Assembly (NCBI RefSeq): GCF_004664715.2
Contig: NC_051072.1
Span: 42,205,642-42,269,641 of the forward strand
Reading direction: 5' to 3'
Source of the DNA: Peromyscus leucopus
Lineage: Eukaryota > Chordata > Mammalia > Rodentia > Cricetidae
Length of the DNA stretch: 64,000 nt
In this document: positions 52,851 to 62,930 of the stretch, in pieces
Numbering within the stretch: the stretch's first letter is position 1
How the letters are laid out: each line of letters starts with the position of its first letter
Position numbers and translations under genes: made by a program
Notes under the pieces: generated by a model
Databases searched by the model: none
Seen by the model: only the letters and a program-made list of their open reading frames with translations
Told to the model about the DNA's origin: nothing

Positions 52851-53364
52851 TCAACAGAAGATCCAGGAGAGAGTATTTTTCTGATGTCCACATACAAAAA
52901 CAAGAGCCTCCATGATCTGTGGATACTCTGATAGGGTATGGTTCAAAGGACTGTGTGCTAGGGGTCTGTACCATATACATCCTGTTAGATACACTTGCAT
53001 TTTGAGTCATAGAACCTAGTCTAACATTGTTTTTCTCTTCCCATTGTTTTGAAAAAAAAAATCACATACATTATACATACATAGATGTAAGCAGGAGGGC
53101 TGTACTTTAAAGGTTAATAATTTTTTTTATTGTAACTACTAATGAATATTAATTGTTCATATTTGTGGGGTTAACAATGAACTCTATTAATAGGTGCACT
53201 TAAATTTGATTACAACTTCATGCTCTTCCACATTTGACGAGTCAGAACCTCCCCTGACAGCTCACGGGGGAGTGCATTGCTAAGATGCAGCTCCACATTC
53301 TCCGAAGCTCTGTGGAGGCGTCATCGATTCCCTTGGGGACACTTCAGATCCACTCATGGCACTA
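52851..53364. other. Unassigned sequence
   Basis: It includes an A-run at 53051-53061 and AT-rich DNA to 53215. A GC-richer patch at 53235-53345 has several CpGs. No assignment. Confidence 0.42.
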
Positions 53365-53465
53365 GTGTTTACTAAGTGCCAATTCCCTGTCAAATCACAT
53401 GATTCTTCTGTGAATACAGGGATGAATGCGAGACTTCCCCTAGTGAGGAGCTCTCAGGCTAACGG
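53365..53465 (+). repeat. Ancient L2/MIR3-like relic
   Basis: 'tgtttactaagtgccaattc', 'gtgaatacagggatgaatgc' and 'gaggagctctcaggctaac' follow the same old pattern as 1555-1660 ('tactatgtgccaggcac ... catggagcttacattc'). Confidence 0.4.
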
Positions 53466-54160
53466 GGGCAGGTATCAGCGGCTTTCCTTACAAATTCAGA
53501 GATTCTGACACACACAGAGATGGATCGGTGCATGAATGTCTCTATTCCCAACAGTGTTTCAAAAGCATGACATCTGTAATAGGCCATTATAGGAGAAAAA
53601 ATCGAGCAAAACAAAAAGACAAAAAGGTAGTGTAGTGGAAGGGATGTGAGGAATTGGCAGGACTGAGCCACACCCCAATGCTCTGCACAAGTTTTCACTG
53701 CAAGCTCTTAGGTTGGGAATGCATTTCCCAGCACTTAAAAGAAAGGCATCTTCATTCACAAGGTCCACAATACCCACAGAAGCATGCTAGTTACCAAGAA
53801 GAAGCATATCAATACAGAAATATGAGAAAAAATGCTGTTTTTCTAAAGGAGAGCCATGTGAAACAGGGACCCACAACCTAAGCAGCACAGCACATGTCAA
53901 TAATAATCGCAATGATAATTCCCAAGTGGCAGCTCAATGACACTTTGGCTAATGATGCCAGAGTGAAATTCTAAAAAGTAATGTTTATAAGTGGTATGTC
54001 CTTGGACCAAAGCGGCTGTTGCCTGGACATGTACCTGTAAAGTGAGGAAATGTTCTGAAATGGACTTTGTCCTTAAGTCTGATTTCAAAGGGAAGAGGAT
54101 TAGCTGCTTTGCTCATTGATACATGGTTATGGCAATGTACTTACCTGCCTTTAACCTGTG
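53466..54160. other. Unassigned sequence
   Basis: Overlapping short frames on both strands at 53459-53881 have no recognised domain. No repeat was named. Confidence 0.42.
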
Positions 54161-54520
54161 ATCTATCTGTCTGTCTGTCTTTGTATGTATATGTGTATGT
54201 ATGTATGTATGTATGTATGTATGTATGTATCTATCTATCTATCTATCTATCTACCTATCTATCTGTCTATCATCTATCTATCTACCTTCTATGTATTTAT
54301 TATCTATCAGTTGCCATTCTGACACACCTATTATCTATTTATGTATCTGTCATATACCTATCTATCATTTGTTATCTTCATTTATTATTATGTACACATT
54401 ATTATCCATACATCTGTATATCTACCTTTTATCTGATTCATCTATTATCTACTAGTATATCTATTATATACCTACCATAATTTATTATCACTTATCATGT
54501 GTATATCTACTATATGTGTA
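54161..54520 (+). repeat. Compound tetranucleotide repeat (TCTG)n(TATG)n(TATC)n
   Basis: CTGT/TCTG units (54165-54180), TATG units (54186-54228), then TATC units with increasing decay to about 54520. The Tyr/Ile/Leu-rich 137-codon frame at 54067-54480 is a translation of this tract. Confidence 0.93.
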
Positions 54521-54596
54521 CTTGTTTATTTTCTATCACCTAAGTGTCTATCATCTACCTTCATCATCATCATCACCACTACTATCATTTATCATT

Positions 54597-54656
54597 GTGC
54601 TGCACAGTTTTATGTCAACTTGACACAAGCTAGAGTTATTTGGAAGAGGGAACTTC
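54597..54656 (+). mobile_element. MaLR LTR start fragment, sense
   Basis: 'cagttttatgtcaacttgac', 'acaagctagagttatttgga' and 'agagggaacttctctgttct' match the first 60 bp of the LTR at 57653-58064. Confidence 0.7.
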
Positions 54657-54682
54657 TCTGTTCTCTCTCTTTCCTTTTTTAA

Positions 54683-54741
54683 AACTTTTTTTTTTTTTGA
54701 GACAGGGTCTCATGTAGCCCAGGTAGGCCTTAAACTTCTTA
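54683..54741 (-). mobile_element. B1-like 3' fragment, antisense
   Basis: A T-run (54686-54698), GAGACAGGGTCTCATGTAGC and 'ccaggtaggccttaaacttc' form the tail half of an antisense 7SL-derived SINE. Confidence 0.75.
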
Positions 54742-55175
54742 TGTTGGTGAAGACAGCCTTGAACATTTGGGCCGCTGGACCGACTCTGTCGATCCTTGAA
54801 GGATAGATTGATCAGTGGGCATTTGTGAGGCATGGGGCACATTACAAGCTTCTGCTGGGTTCCTCTGGCAACAGCAGTTTGCATCCCAGCACCACTGACA
54901 ATCAGAGAGCTGTGAACTAGAGCATGTAGCTGTGATTTGAGAGCCTCTTGGGTGGCATATGGCATTGCAGAGGGTCACACTGTCCCAGTCTTAGTCTATA
55001 GCTTTATTTGGATGGTGGACTAGAGAACATCTCATTAAGTGTGCAAATTAGATCATGTTAAGTGGGCTTGAACACTTGGAGGAGAAAGATTAAATTTCAA
55101 AATAACCCCAGAGAATAGGTCAGACAGGGCTACAGGAAGGCCAGACATGATTTGATTATACATATAGGTTGGGAC
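54742..55175. other. Unassigned block, possible antisense retrocopy at 54742-54980
   Basis: 54742-54980 carries overlapping antisense frames (109 and 79 codons) and a composition unlike the AT-rich flanks. I cannot name a parent gene, and no poly-A or target duplication is evident. Confidence 0.25.
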
Positions 55176-55263
55176 AATGAGGAGTGAGAGAGGGGAGAGA
55201 AAGGGGAAGAGAGGAGGAGGGGGGAGCGAGGTGAGAAGATAAGAGAAAGAGAAAGTGAGATGG
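55176..55263 (+). repeat. Purine-rich (GGGA/GAGA)n tract
   Basis: Almost pure A/G over about 85 nt, with a mix of GAGAGG, GGGGAAG and AAGAGA units. Confidence 0.88.
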
Positions 55264-56680
55264 AAAATAAGAGCATGATACCCACTGAGTCGAGCGATGC
55301 TTGGCACAGACTCATCACTAAGTAAATGTTGGCTTAATTCGATTAACCTATCCAAGACTGTGAAAAGTAACTTGTTCACAAAGGCACCCCAAGTTAAGAT
55401 GCAACAAAAACTGTAATTTTCAGCTATCCTCAGAGCTCAGTGCTCCAGTTGCTTAAAAAACACCCCCTTCCAAGCAAAACTCCTGATCTCCCTCAGGAAA
55501 AAAAAAAAAAAAAAAAACCCAATTGAGAAACCCAAGCCGGCAAGCTGGCACTCTCCTCAGCCCTTTTATTTCCTCTTGCCATTGCTGAGGATGCTGTGGG
55601 AGACAGGGAGACAGCTTTTAATTTAGATTTGGAGACTGATTGTACTGGGCCTGGTTCTCATTTATTGTTGACAAAAGTTCCCTGCACTCATAAATCCTCA
55701 GAGATCCCTTAGTCATTCATCCTGGACCACATTCTTTCTCCTCATGCTGTGGACAGGGTTGGGATAGATGGACACATGCAAATTATTGACAGGTAAGATG
55801 ATTTGAGTGGAGAGGGAGCGAGGAACTGTGATTGAATGTCAGGAGATTGGGTATGTGCAGGAAGATACCTTGTTCACAGCAACCCTTGACCGAGGACCAG
55901 AGAGGGAACAGTTGTTGAAGGAGTGAATTGCTTTGGTCCTCTCTGGAATATGCCAGTTCATATTCAGATCAAGTTCTAGAAGTCTCTGTGTCCGATGACC
56001 TCCTGACGCCGTCTCCAGTGGTTATTTCTTTCCTTATTCCACATCACTGCCATCTGTGTTTTTCCTGTAGCAAATGACACTTAAAATTTTTTTTTGTGGG
56101 GGGGTTTGATTTTAATAAAACCTACACAGAGCACTTCCTAACTGGAAAACACCCCATGTACCAGTTTTGTGAAGGATTTTCTCAGTGTCTTTATTCATGG
56201 GTTTTATTATCTTCAGCAGTTTAACTAAGTTTAGAGGAAGAGGAGAACAGGGGCGCTTCATGGAATGACAGAAACCAGCGTTTTGCTTTGCCATTTTCAC
56301 TTCCCTCTGCTATTTGTCAGATTATAAAGTCGACTTTGAAATCTGGAGCCTTCAAAGACGTGGTGGTGGTGGTGGTGGGGGAGAAACAAATCCAGGATTC
56401 AACATTAAATATAGAGAAACATGAATCAACTCTGCTTGTGTGCCACTGGGCTGCTTGTTTTACTGTGAAATTAATTAATTCAATTAATTAAATAACAACT
56501 GCTGTTCAGGACTGAAATACTAGTTCAATGGTTGCAGCATGTGTCATCCTTTCAGGATGGTCCATGTGCCACAGCCAAGTCTCAATTATGGTAGTTATCA
56601 GTGTTACCTGGTAATGAATTAGCCTAGCTAGCCATGGGGATAACGGTCACATTAAAATATCAACTGTAAGACTTGTCCAT
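55264..56680. other. Unassigned unique sequence
   Basis: It includes an A-run at 55498-55517, (GGT)n at 56361-56378 and the AT palindrome 'attaattaattcaattaatt' near 56469-56488. The stretch 55560-55860 is repeat-free with no gene signal. Confidence 0.4.
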
Positions 56681-56830
56681 GGGGCGGGAGGGATGCCTCA
56701 ATGGTTAAGAACATATACCGCTCTTGAAGAGGTTCAGTTTTTAGCACTTGTGTCGCATGTGACCTTGGCTCCTGGGGGCATCTGACAGTGTCTTCTGGAC
56801 TCTGAAGGCACCGGCACTCACATGTGCACA
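56681..56830 (+). mobile_element. B2/B3-type SINE, sense, degraded
   Basis: 'ggggcgggagggatgcctca', 'atggttaagaacatataccg', 'ctcttgaagaggttcagttt' and 'gacagtgtcttctggactct' follow the tRNA-derived B2/B3 layout with many substitutions. Confidence 0.72.
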
Positions 56831-57207
56831 GGCTCTCCCATGGTCACAGACTTGTGACAAAGTGCTTGTTGACAGTGATCAGTAACTGATGTAGTTGTTC
56901 ACGTTCCAGCACATTTAGAATCCGCATTTCTGCGCCTCATCATGAGGTGCCGTTTTTTTTTACCCAGGGAATAGGAGTAAATTTAGGCTCTCAGCAAGGA
57001 AGGATGGAGGGATGGCTATTTAGATCTCCAAGATGGCATTCCCAGGCTGCGCCTCACGAACCTGGCATTTCAGAAGTTGTTAAGCTGCACAGCAATCAAG
57101 AGGAGATCTTTGGTTAAACACATTTTGTAGAGAGTTCATGCAATCAATGCGCTGACTTTTGTCTTCTGTTAGTAAGCTTTTCTTGCTTGCTTGCTTAGTC
57201 CTTTTGA
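56831..57207. other. Unassigned sequence
   Basis: No feature was recognised. Confidence 0.45.
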
Positions 57208-57288
57208 AGGGGATTTGGTTCCATATAAGAGCCAGGGCCTCAGGCACGCTAAGTACATGCTCTAACACTGAACTGCACTTCCTTTCCC
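57208..57288 (-). mobile_element. ID-type SINE, antisense
   Basis: 'ggggatttggttccatataa', 'gagccagggcctcaggcacg', 'ctaagtacatgctctaacac' and 'tgaactgcacttcctttccc' are the reverse of an ID body (ggNNNtgtagctcagtgttagagNa...). Confidence 0.65.
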
Positions 57289-57652
57289 CCCCCCAACCCT
57301 TTTCTTTTGCTGTACAGCATCCATTCCACCAGAAGGCCTGTTCTTTCTACTTCCATGATGTAGCCTCTGTCACTTCCACTTCTGTGTCTGCTCGGCCACC
57401 CCTTCCTGACACCTTATCCTAGGCTGCTGATGCAAGCTGTTTGCTCTGAGGCCCTGAGCCTGGAGCCACTATAAATATCGTGCTCCCTGCTTAAACTGAT
57501 CCAGCTTTCCCATTGTAGTTAGATGTGTCCTTGCTCTGTCTTCTACGATCTCATCTCATATCTGTCCATTCAACCTAGTCAGGTACCACAGGTCTTATTT
57601 TTGTCCTTTGATGTGACAGTCTCACTGGTGGCTTAGTGTCCTTCTGGGGGTT
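57289..57652. other. Unassigned sequence
   Basis: No repeat or gene was recognised. The end of an 87-codon frame (57159-57422) lies here without a motif. Confidence 0.42.
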
Positions 57653-58064
57653 TGTGTTAGTTTTGTCACCTCTGGGGGCGGGCGGGGGAAGCTTGGGTCA
57701 CCTGGGAAGAAGGAACTCCAATAAAGAAAATGCCTCCATCCAATTGCCTATAGATGAGACTGTGGGGCATTTCCGTGATTAATGATCTGTGTGGTCAATT
57801 GATGTGGACCACTGCAGGCACTGGCATGGGCTGATGGTCTTGTGTTGTGTAATAAAGCAGGCTGAGCAAGCCACGGAGAGCAAGCTAGTAAGCAGTGTTC
57901 CTCCATGGCTTCTGCTTCATGTCTTGCCTCTGGGTTCCTGCTTGAGTTCCTGCTCTGATTTCCCTTCATGATAGACTGTGATTGGAAGGAACCGAATAAC
58001 CACTTCCTTCTCAAGCTGCTTTTGGTCATGGTGTTCTAGGATAGCAACAAAGCAAACCAACACA
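57653..58064 (+). mobile_element. MaLR solo LTR, sense
   Basis: 412 bp from TGTGTTAGTTTTGTCACC to ...AAACCAACACA, flanked by GGGTT (57648-57652) and GGATT (58065-58069), a 5-bp target duplication with one mismatch. Middle landmarks are 'aataaagcaggctgagcaag', 'tcctccatggcttctgcttc' and 'gctgcttttggtcatggtgt'. It is the same family as the inner LTR at 32273-32676, which lies in the opposite orientation. Confidence 0.83.
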
Positions 58065-58608
58065 GGATTTTCCCCTACTCTTTCAGAGTATTTTATGGAG
58101 CCACCTCCTCAGACTATTTACCTGTATATGCTATAACACATCTCCTTTTTTTTTCTTAAAATGTTTTACTTTTGGAAAGCATGTCTCTATTTAAACTTTC
58201 TTGCTTATTTGTTTTGTAGTCCAGGAGTATTGAGGGTCAGCTTCCTGGTTTGGGCTTAAAGAGTCATTGAATAGTTAATGACGTTGTCTCCTGAGCTCCA
58301 GGTTGCAAGCAAATGGGCAGAATGGGGAAAACAACCCCCTCAATCACTTGTTTTTGCTGTAAAATGAATATAATTTTGTTCTATGAGTAACAATGTTTTT
58401 TAGGTAGAACTTGCAAAATTAAAATTTGTTTCATTCAGTTAGGGAAATAAGAAAGAATATCTTGTTCACTGTGGCCACTAAACTGAATTTGAAGTATTGT
58501 GAAAAATATTCCTAGATATTTGATTAAATGCTTTCTGGGGCCCTTCAGCAATATCATACATTAAATAAAAGTCCTGTTTCTCATTTCATATTTACCTTCA
58601 GAATACAT

Positions 58609-58610
<2 letters not shown>
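58065..58610. other. Unassigned AT-rich sequence
   Basis: Nothing was recognised. Confidence 0.45.
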
Positions 58611-58655
<45 letters not shown>

Positions 58656-58671
58656 TGTGTGTGTGTGTGTA
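58611..58671 (+). repeat. (GT)n microsatellite
   Basis: About 30 GT units with one GTAT interruption. Confidence 0.97.
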
Positions 58672-58948
58672 GCACATCTTCTTAAAGCAATTCTAAAGAG
58701 GGAAAGTGAGATGAATATTAATTTTTCAGAAATTTTAGATTGGACATATAAAATGTTTAACGTAGTTTAAATTGATCCCTTTGTTGGACAGAGGCCAGGG
58801 TAGTAGTAGTGTAGCTGGAGAGCTTCTCTCCAGGTCCTGCCAAGCCCCAGCAGTCCCATAGCCCACTTATAAAATAAACACACAGACTTATATTACTTAT
58901 AAACTGTATGGCTGTGGCAGGCTTCTTGTGATCTACTTCTTCTATCTT

Positions 58949-60490
58949 AAATTAACCCATTTTTATTTCTATTTTATTTTATTTTATAATACCATTCAGT
59001 TCTATATAACAGCCACAGATTCCCTTGTTCTCCCCCCTCCTGCCCCCTCCCCTTTCCCCCAGCCTACCCACCATTCCCACTTCCTCCAGGGCAAAGCCTC
59101 CCCCAAGGACTGAGATCGACCTGGTAGACTCAGTCCAGGCAGGTCAAGTCCCCTCCTCCCAGATTGAGCCAAGTGTCCCTGCATAAGTCCCAGGTTTCAA
59201 ACAGCTAACTCATGCAATGAGCCCAGGACCCGGTCCCACTGCCCAGATGCCTCCCAAACAGATCAAGCTAATCAGCTGTCTCACCTCTTCAGAGGGCCTG
59301 ATCCAGTTGGGGGCCCCTCAGCCTTTGGTTCATAGTTCATGTGTTTCCATTCTTTTGGCTATTTGTCCCTGTGCTTTATCCAACCTTGGTTTCAACAATT
59401 CTCACTCATATAAACCCTCCTCTTTCTCGCTAATTAGACTCCCGGTGCTCCACCTGGGGCCTAGCCATGGATGTCTGCATCCAGATTCCTCAGTCTTTGG
59501 ATGGGGTTTCTGGCACGACTATTAGGGTGTTTGGCCATCCGATCACCAGAGTAGGTCAGTCCTGGCTGTCTCTCGACCATTGCCAGCAGTCTTTTGTGGG
59601 GGTATCTTTGTGGATTTCTGTGGGCCTCTTTAGCACTTTGTTTCTTCCTTCAACAGTCCAATTGAGAAATGGGCTTTAGAACTAAACAGAGAATTCTCAA
59701 CAGAGGAAACTCAAATGGCTGAAAGACATTTAAGGAATTGCTCAACATCCCTAATCATCAGGGAAATGCAAATCAAAACAACTCTGAGATACCACCTTAC
59801 GCCTGTCAGAATGGCTAAGATAAAAAAAACACTCAAGACACTTTATGCTGGAGAGGATGTGGAACTAGGGGAACTCTCCTCCACTGCTGGTGGGAATGCA
59901 AGCTTGTACAACCACTTTGGAAATCAATATGGCGCTTTCTTAGAAAATTGGGAATCAATCTCCCCCAAGATCCAGCTATACCACTCTTGGGCATATACCC
60001 AAGAAATGCTCAATCATACCACAAGAGCACTTGCTCAGCAATGTTCATATCAGCATTGTTTGTAATAGCCAAAACCTGGAAACAACCTAGATGCCCTTCA
60101 GCTAAAGAATGGATAAATAAATTGTGGCACATATACACAATGGAATACTACTCAGCAGAGAAAAACAATGACATCATGAGGTTTGCAGCCAAATGGATGG
60201 ATCTAGAAAAAATCATCCTGAGTGAGGTAACCCAGACTCAGAAAGACAAATATGGTATGTACTCACTCATAGGAGGATACTAGATGTGGAACAAGGATGA
60301 CTGGACTGCTACTCACATCACCAAGGAGGCTACCTGGAAAACAGGACCCCAAGAAAGACATGAGGATCGCCCAATGACGGAGAAATGGCTGAGATCTACA
60401 TGAACAACCTGGACATTAGTGGGAGCAATGAAGGGCGAGGGTCGAGGGAAAGAGAGCGGGAGATCCCAGCTGGATCAAATTAACCCATTT
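58949..60490. mobile_element. Young L1 inserted by twin priming (5' part inverted)
   Basis: AAATTAACCCATTT flanks both sides exactly (58949-58962, 60477-60490). From the left come a T/TATTT-rich tail (58963-58990) and antisense L1 3' UTR to about 59655. Then the orientation flips, and sense ORF2 C-terminus plus the start of the 3' UTR runs to 60476. This tail-antisense/sense layout within one pair of target duplications is the signature of twin-primed L1 integration. Confidence 0.93.
59657..60283 (+). pseudogene. L1 ORF2 C-terminal fragment in the inverted segment
   Basis: Sense ORF2 from 'caattgagaaatgggcttta' onward. Two overlapping frames (59715-60065 and 59948-60283) carry it, implying at least one frameshift near 60000. 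Recognisable pieces are [47 protein letters not shown] and the end KYGMYSLIGGY, the normal ORF2 terminus. It lacks endonuclease and catalytic reverse transcriptase residues and is inactive. Confidence 0.92.
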
Positions 60491-60824
60491 CTATTAGTCT
60501 ATACTTTGCCACGTAGCTTGTGACTTACTGGTACCTTACATCTTGCTTGTCATGGCGGAGGCTGGCAGCGTCTCTCTGACTCAGCCTTCCTGTTCCCAGA
60601 ATTCTCTTCTCTGCCTATACTTCCTGCCTGGCTACTGGCCAATCAGTGTTTTATTTATTGACCAATCAGAACAGCACATTTGACATACAGATTGTCTCAC
60701 AGCAGAGAAATATTTCAGTCTTCTCTCATTTCTACTTGTTGCTTTCCTGTGTAAATTCTGTTTTTTAAATTTTTGAAAGCACCACAAACTTTTTCAAATC
60801 GAACATTCTAGAGCTTCATTATAT

Positions 60825-61000
60825 AATACAGAAATATCTTGGCTTCAATACTCATTAGCTGTGTGAGCTCTGGGAAAATTACTTAGTCCTCTTGAGCCTG
60901 TTTTCTCCAAAGTCAGAATAACAATATTTATCTTGCAGACTGTCTCCAGGATTAACTCAAATAATCTAGGTAAATCTTCTAGCTCCCTGCTAGACAAACA
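60825..61000 (+). repeat. MIR SINE, sense
   Basis: 'cttggcttcaatactcatta', 'gctgtgtgagctctgggaaa', 'attacttagtcctcttgagc' with 'ctgttttctccaaagtcaga' and 'ataacaatatttatcttgca' follow the sense MIR core closely. Confidence 0.75.
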
Positions 61001-62884
61001 ACAGATCCTCCCAAAGGCCTGCTGATTCCTATGCTGCTTCTTTGTGCTCTAGTCATATCCCTGGCCCCCAGCTGTACTTGTGAGATGGGGGGTGGGGTAT
61101 AACAGCAGGGGTCAGGCCTGCTTCCTGACCTGTGGTTGAAGAGTCCCTTTGCATTCCAGACAAGTGGTGTGACATGTTTGTAATACTGGAGTAGAATATA
61201 TCCATCAACATAAATCACTTCACACATTAGTGAGGGTTCCAATTCATGCTAAAAAATGGGCCATACATTTTTTTTTTTATGGGATGTTAGTAAGTGTTTA
61301 GAACTCAGCACTTCAAGGTCAAGTTTGAAAGAATTATGTGGACTAAATGAAATAGGTCTTCATTGCATGGCTTCTCGGAGGTGCTTCCTCATGAACATAC
61401 ATTATGATTTCCAAAGAAAACATCTTAGAGTTTCATACACGATTCAGGTTTAACATATATGTGCTGATTTGAGGAAATGGCGCCAAAGTTTCTGTACTAT
61501 TATAAGATGAAAAAACATTTTCAGGTAAGGTCATTGTTTTCTCATTGGCTGAATTTCCTATGTGAGATTCTTGTTGGACTTAGATGTGTACAATTCTAGA
61601 AGGCAGGTAAGGGGTGAGGAGGGAGGAAGGAGACAGAACCTAAGTTCTACTTTGTGGTGAAATAAGTAGGGAGTGAGTAATCCTTTTCTTTTGGAGGAAT
61701 ATGAATCACAGGGAATTAGTAAAATTAAAATAATAAGAAAACCTAGCATTCAGATAGCACTTAACAATGAAATCATCTCAAAAAGTTTATTTTAAGATCT
61801 TTGAACTTTACTATTGAGGATTTGAGTCATAATTCTGGATTTCATGTTTTCTCTTCCAACATTGTAATTTCCTAGTGCATCAGTAGATTGCATGAATCCA
61901 AATCTTTACCCAACAAGACAAAGCATAGAGTGATAAGTCTTTTTTTGGTGGTGGTGAGGTTTGGAATCATTGTCATGTTAGAGCAAATCAGAAACCCAGC
62001 AAAACTGTGAAGATGTGAATGTATTTAGAAGTGATTTTATATATTCATGACAAAGCTGTTCACTGTTCCTCAAATTATATCATATCTCCTTTCTACCAAC
62101 TACCTACCTTCAACTCTATTGTTCCAAATCTTTGTGTCAGGACCCCCCTGACCCGTCCCTCATGTTGCCCTCCCCATGGTCTCCGGGGACCTGTATGTTT
62201 CTCATTTCCTTCTGTTTGCTTCTGTGGACTGCCATACTGGCTTTCCAGGTGTTTGAGATTGCATCAGAAAAGCATTAACTCTGGATTCACTCCACCTGGT
62301 TTTTGCTGGAGGTAGTAGCTCATTAGTTTGTTAAACCCACGCTCATTGGGAAGCTTAGAAGAGACCCAGGAGGCTCTACTTTATTTCCCCCAAGTCATAC
62401 CAATTTGCTAGAGGCTTTCTGAAGGCCAGATTCTGTTAATGAGGCCCAAAATTAAGCCTTTTCAGGGTTTCTACCACTTACAGTGTCTTAACAGTTTTCT
62501 TACCTTGACATTAAATTTTGTAAGACTTTGCCCAAGAAACACATGTAACCAAGGATGTGTTTTTCCTACCAATAGTCTTTTTGTTTAACCTGAAGAAAGT
62601 GTCAGTGTGCTAAATTGGCATGAGAACAATCACAAGGTTAAGAAGTATGCTGTTTGATGCTGTGTGTCTGTTTTAGACAAATGTGTGATGTATAAAGGGC
62701 AATTTGTTGTTAAAGGAGCTCTAGATTCCCAGAAGGATCAGAATCCCAGATTAGGAAAATCATTTTAACTAAAGAAATAAGTTTTTGGATGTGGTATTCT
62801 ATCTATATATAGGGAGGTTTTGAAGGGCAACAGGGATTTGATCCACTCCTAATTCAGCCTTGATTAGCAAATGTCAATTGCTGT

Positions 62885-62885
<1 letters not shown>
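61001..62885. other. Unassigned unique sequence
   Basis: 1.9 kb without a recognised repeat or gene. Frames of 60-98 codons lack motifs. The part at 62140-62480 is GC-richer and repeat-free and could be conserved noncoding DNA. Confidence 0.38.

Positions 62886-62929
<44 letters not shown>
62886..62929 (+). repeat. (AC)n microsatellite
   Basis: AC tract of about 21 units. Confidence 0.97.

Positions 62930-62930
<1 letters not shown>

Larger units (their letters stand above)
58782..60701 (-). mobile_element. ERV-type LTR, antisense, split by an L1
   Basis: The outer parts 58782-58948 and 60491-60701 join into one roughly 390-bp unit once the L1 and its duplicated target are removed. Its ends are TGTTGGACAG (left) and ...GATTGTCTCACA (right), as for an LTR with TG...CA. 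Reverse-complement blocks include 'actgattggccagtagccag', 'aggcaggaagtataggcaga' and 'aatagaaatgggttaattta', which I remember from muroid ERV LTRs. A flanking duplication was not found, so the call rests on ends and resemblance. Confidence 0.58.

Noticed and set aside
54067..54480. 137-codon Tyr/Ile/Leu-rich frame resembling a membrane protein
   Set aside because: It is entirely a compound TATG/TATC tetranucleotide repeat.
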